From Candidatus Zhuqueibacterota bacterium 4484_188 (GTDB lineage: Bacteria > Calditrichota > Calditrichia > RBG-13-44-9): a stretch of DNA of 7,311 nt. Positions within the stretch are counted from its first letter, which is position 1, and the number at the start of each line of letters is the position of its first letter. A program made the position numbers and the translations under genes. The notes below the pieces were generated by a model. It saw only the letters and a list, made by a program, of their open reading frames with translations. It was not told where the DNA came from and searched no databases. Location of the stretch: NCBI GenBank assembly GCA_002049825.1, contig MVCZ01000178.1, positions 1 to 7,311 on the forward strand, in the 5' to 3' direction. Of this stretch, positions 6,169 through 7,311 are shown one piece after another.

Positions 6169-7053
6169 ATGAAATTACGCGCTCATAAAATACAATCCTG
6201 TCTGACAAAGGCAATTCTCCTGCTTCTGTTTTTACGAATGCTGACTTTTGCGCAGGATTTCATGATGCAGGGTTGGTACTGGGACTACCCGGGCACACCC
6301 GACGGATTCCTGTGGGCGGATACGCTGAACGCCAAGGCGCGACAACTTGCCGACGCCGGTTTTACCCACATCTGGCTGCCGCCGCTTTCCCGCGCCAGTT
6401 CCGGCAGTTACAGCAATGGCTACGACCCGAAAGATTTATTTGACCTGGGAGAATACGGCGGCGGTGCTACCCGTTTCGGGCAACGCTCCGACGTGGACGC
6501 ACTCCTGAGCACTTTTAACACATACGGGATAAAAGCGGTGGCAGATGTAGTGTATAATCACCGGGACGGCGGCGTGGCGGAAAACAATCCCGCCGTGGAA
6601 GGCTGGATTGAAAACTACACCGTAACCAAGGTGAACAACGGGGATAACCCCTACCCTTCGGATCGTTTTCGTTCCGCGCTACCGATTGGTGGTGCTACCG
6701 CTCGCGGCAGCGGAACTTACTATTTTAAAATCCGTTCCGCATCACAGCATTCCAATTTTTATAACAAACCGTACAAAATTTACCTCTGGACCAACCAGGT
6801 CGGCTGGCAGGGGTTGCCGGATGCTTCGGAGTCGGAGCCAAACGGCGGCGGCGACTGCGGCGAACCGAATAACCCGGTTATCCTGGGAAGAAATTACCTG
6901 GCATCGGTGGATGCCGGCGGCTGCGGGATTGATGAATTCGCCCTCACATTGAATACCGGCGATTTTAACCCTGCGGGCGATACAATCTATGTCGATTTGT
7001 CCAACCAAAACGGAGATTACTCCGACCACTATATTTACACACCTCAGCGGTGA
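6169..7053 (+). CDS. Secreted GH13 alpha-amylase, N-terminal part up to a frameshift
   Basis: GH13 alpha-amylases hydrolyse alpha-1,4 bonds of starch and glycogen. The start ATG 6169 is chosen over the upstream in-frame GTG 6160 because AGGTGG (6158-6163) lies 5 nt before it and a proper signal peptide follows: KLRAHK, hydrophobic core AILLLLFLRMLTFA, likely cleavage A28-Q29. The mature enzyme begins QDFMMQGWYWDYP, a standard GH13 first strand. It continues THIWLPPLSRASSGSYSNGYD (66-85) and conserved region I AVADVVYNH (123-131). A long segment (about 132-290) replaces the usual short domain B; it is beta-rich and Asn/Gly-rich (FALTLNTGDFNPAGDTIYVDL), possibly a carbohydrate-binding insert. 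The frame ends SDHYIYTPQR-TGA (7051-7053), before the catalytic nucleophile. That part continues in the next frame (7040-7311), so this ORF alone cannot be active. Confidence 0.85.
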   Translation: MKLRAHKIQSCLTKAILLLLFLRMLTFAQDFMMQGWYWDYPGTPDGFLWADTLNAKARQLADAGFTHIWLPPLSRASSGSYSNGYDPKDLFDLGEYGGGATRFGQRSDVDALLSTFNTYGIKAVADVVYNHRDGGVAENNPAVEGWIENYTVTKVNNGDNPYPSDRFRSALPIGGATARGSGTYYFKIRSASQHSNFYNKPYKIYLWTNQVGWQGLPDASESEPNGGGDCGEPNNPVILGRNYLASVDAGGCGIDEFALTLNTGDFNPAGDTIYVDLSNQNGDYSDHYIYTPQR

Positions 7054-7311
7054 CTGGGACTGGATGTGGTTTTACTATGACTACGATCAGACGGTGCAAA
7101 GCACCAAAGATGTCCTGTTTGGCTGGACTGACTGGTTATGGGATACCGTCGGGTTTCGGGGATTCCGGATGGATGCGGTAAAACACTTTCCGCCGGAATT
7201 TGTCGGCGATTTGTTAGACCATCTGCACGATGGCGGGAAAGACCCCGGTATGGTAGTGGGCGAGTTTTTCGATTCCAATGCCGGTACCCTTAAAAACTGG
7301 GTGGATGACGT
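7040..7311 (+). pseudogene. GH13 alpha-amylase continuation in the +1 frame, runs off the window
   Basis: From 7040 frame 2 reads HLSGDWDWMWFYYDYDQTV, then TKDVLFGWTDWLWDTV, conserved region II GFRGFRMDAVKHFP and region III GMVVGEFFDSNAG, and ends NWVDDV at the window edge. The nucleophile Asp is encoded at 7172-7174 and the general acid Glu at 7262-7264, both present. Relatives, as I recall them, have a stretch of roughly 40 residues between 'DHYIYG' and 'LNGDWDW', including a 'DMNYENP'-type segment; nothing of it is seen here. A deletion with a length of 2 mod 3 therefore explains the switch better than a single-base error. Region IV and the C-terminal domain would lie beyond the window. 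Confidence 0.8.

Overview
The window looks like chromosomal DNA from a Gram-negative bacterium of the Fibrobacterota-Chlorobiota-Bacteroidota (FCB) group, plausibly KSB1, Calditrichota or Ignavibacteria. The main clue is a C-terminal FlgD-type Ig secretion tail with the signature NFPNPFNPTT (about 1850-2095). Supporting clues are an Asp-box exo-protein, a secreted GH13 alpha-amylase and an outer-membrane beta-barrel remnant. The phylum call is inference from family knowledge, not from a search.

Layout, left to right. (1) 1-2098 +: a large secreted Asp-box/beta-propeller protein, cut by the window edge and broken near 1760, followed by a good intrinsic terminator (2124-2156). (2) 2181-2836 +: a SAM methyltransferase that seems to have lost most of its N-terminal region. 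(3) 2869-3660 +: an intact exported glutaminyl cyclase. (4) 3714-4454 +: an intact acyl-ACP thioesterase. (5) 4456-5433: a gene graveyard. It holds a second SAM methyltransferase (lost ATG, 22-bp tandem duplication, in-frame stop), abutted directly by the C-terminal remnant of a TIM-barrel glycoside hydrolase (frameshift, two Trp codons turned to stops). On the minus strand lies the C-terminal tip of an outer-membrane beta-barrel gene with its own minus-strand terminator. (6) 5485-6159 +: an intact Nudix CoA-pyrophosphatase. (7) 6169-7311 +: a secreted GH13 alpha-amylase, frameshifted near 7045 and running off the window.

How the parts relate. The methyltransferase, glutaminyl cyclase, thioesterase and second methyltransferase are co-directional with short gaps and may once have been one transcription unit. 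The Nudix and amylase genes are 9 nt apart, with the amylase ribosome site overlapping the Nudix stop codon. The amylase signal peptide is predicted to end right before a Gln. That fits the 'Q-rule' of Bacteroidota export, in which an exported glutaminyl cyclase such as the one at 2869-3660 would cap the new N-terminus as pyroglutamate.

The most striking property is that six of nine genes are broken while three are clean. Several breaks look like internal deletions of tens of codons that also shift frame, and others are point nonsense or start-loss changes. Whether this is real genome decay or an assembly/consensus artefact cannot be decided from the sequence alone. I found no RNA genes, CRISPR arrays, insertion sequences or defence systems.
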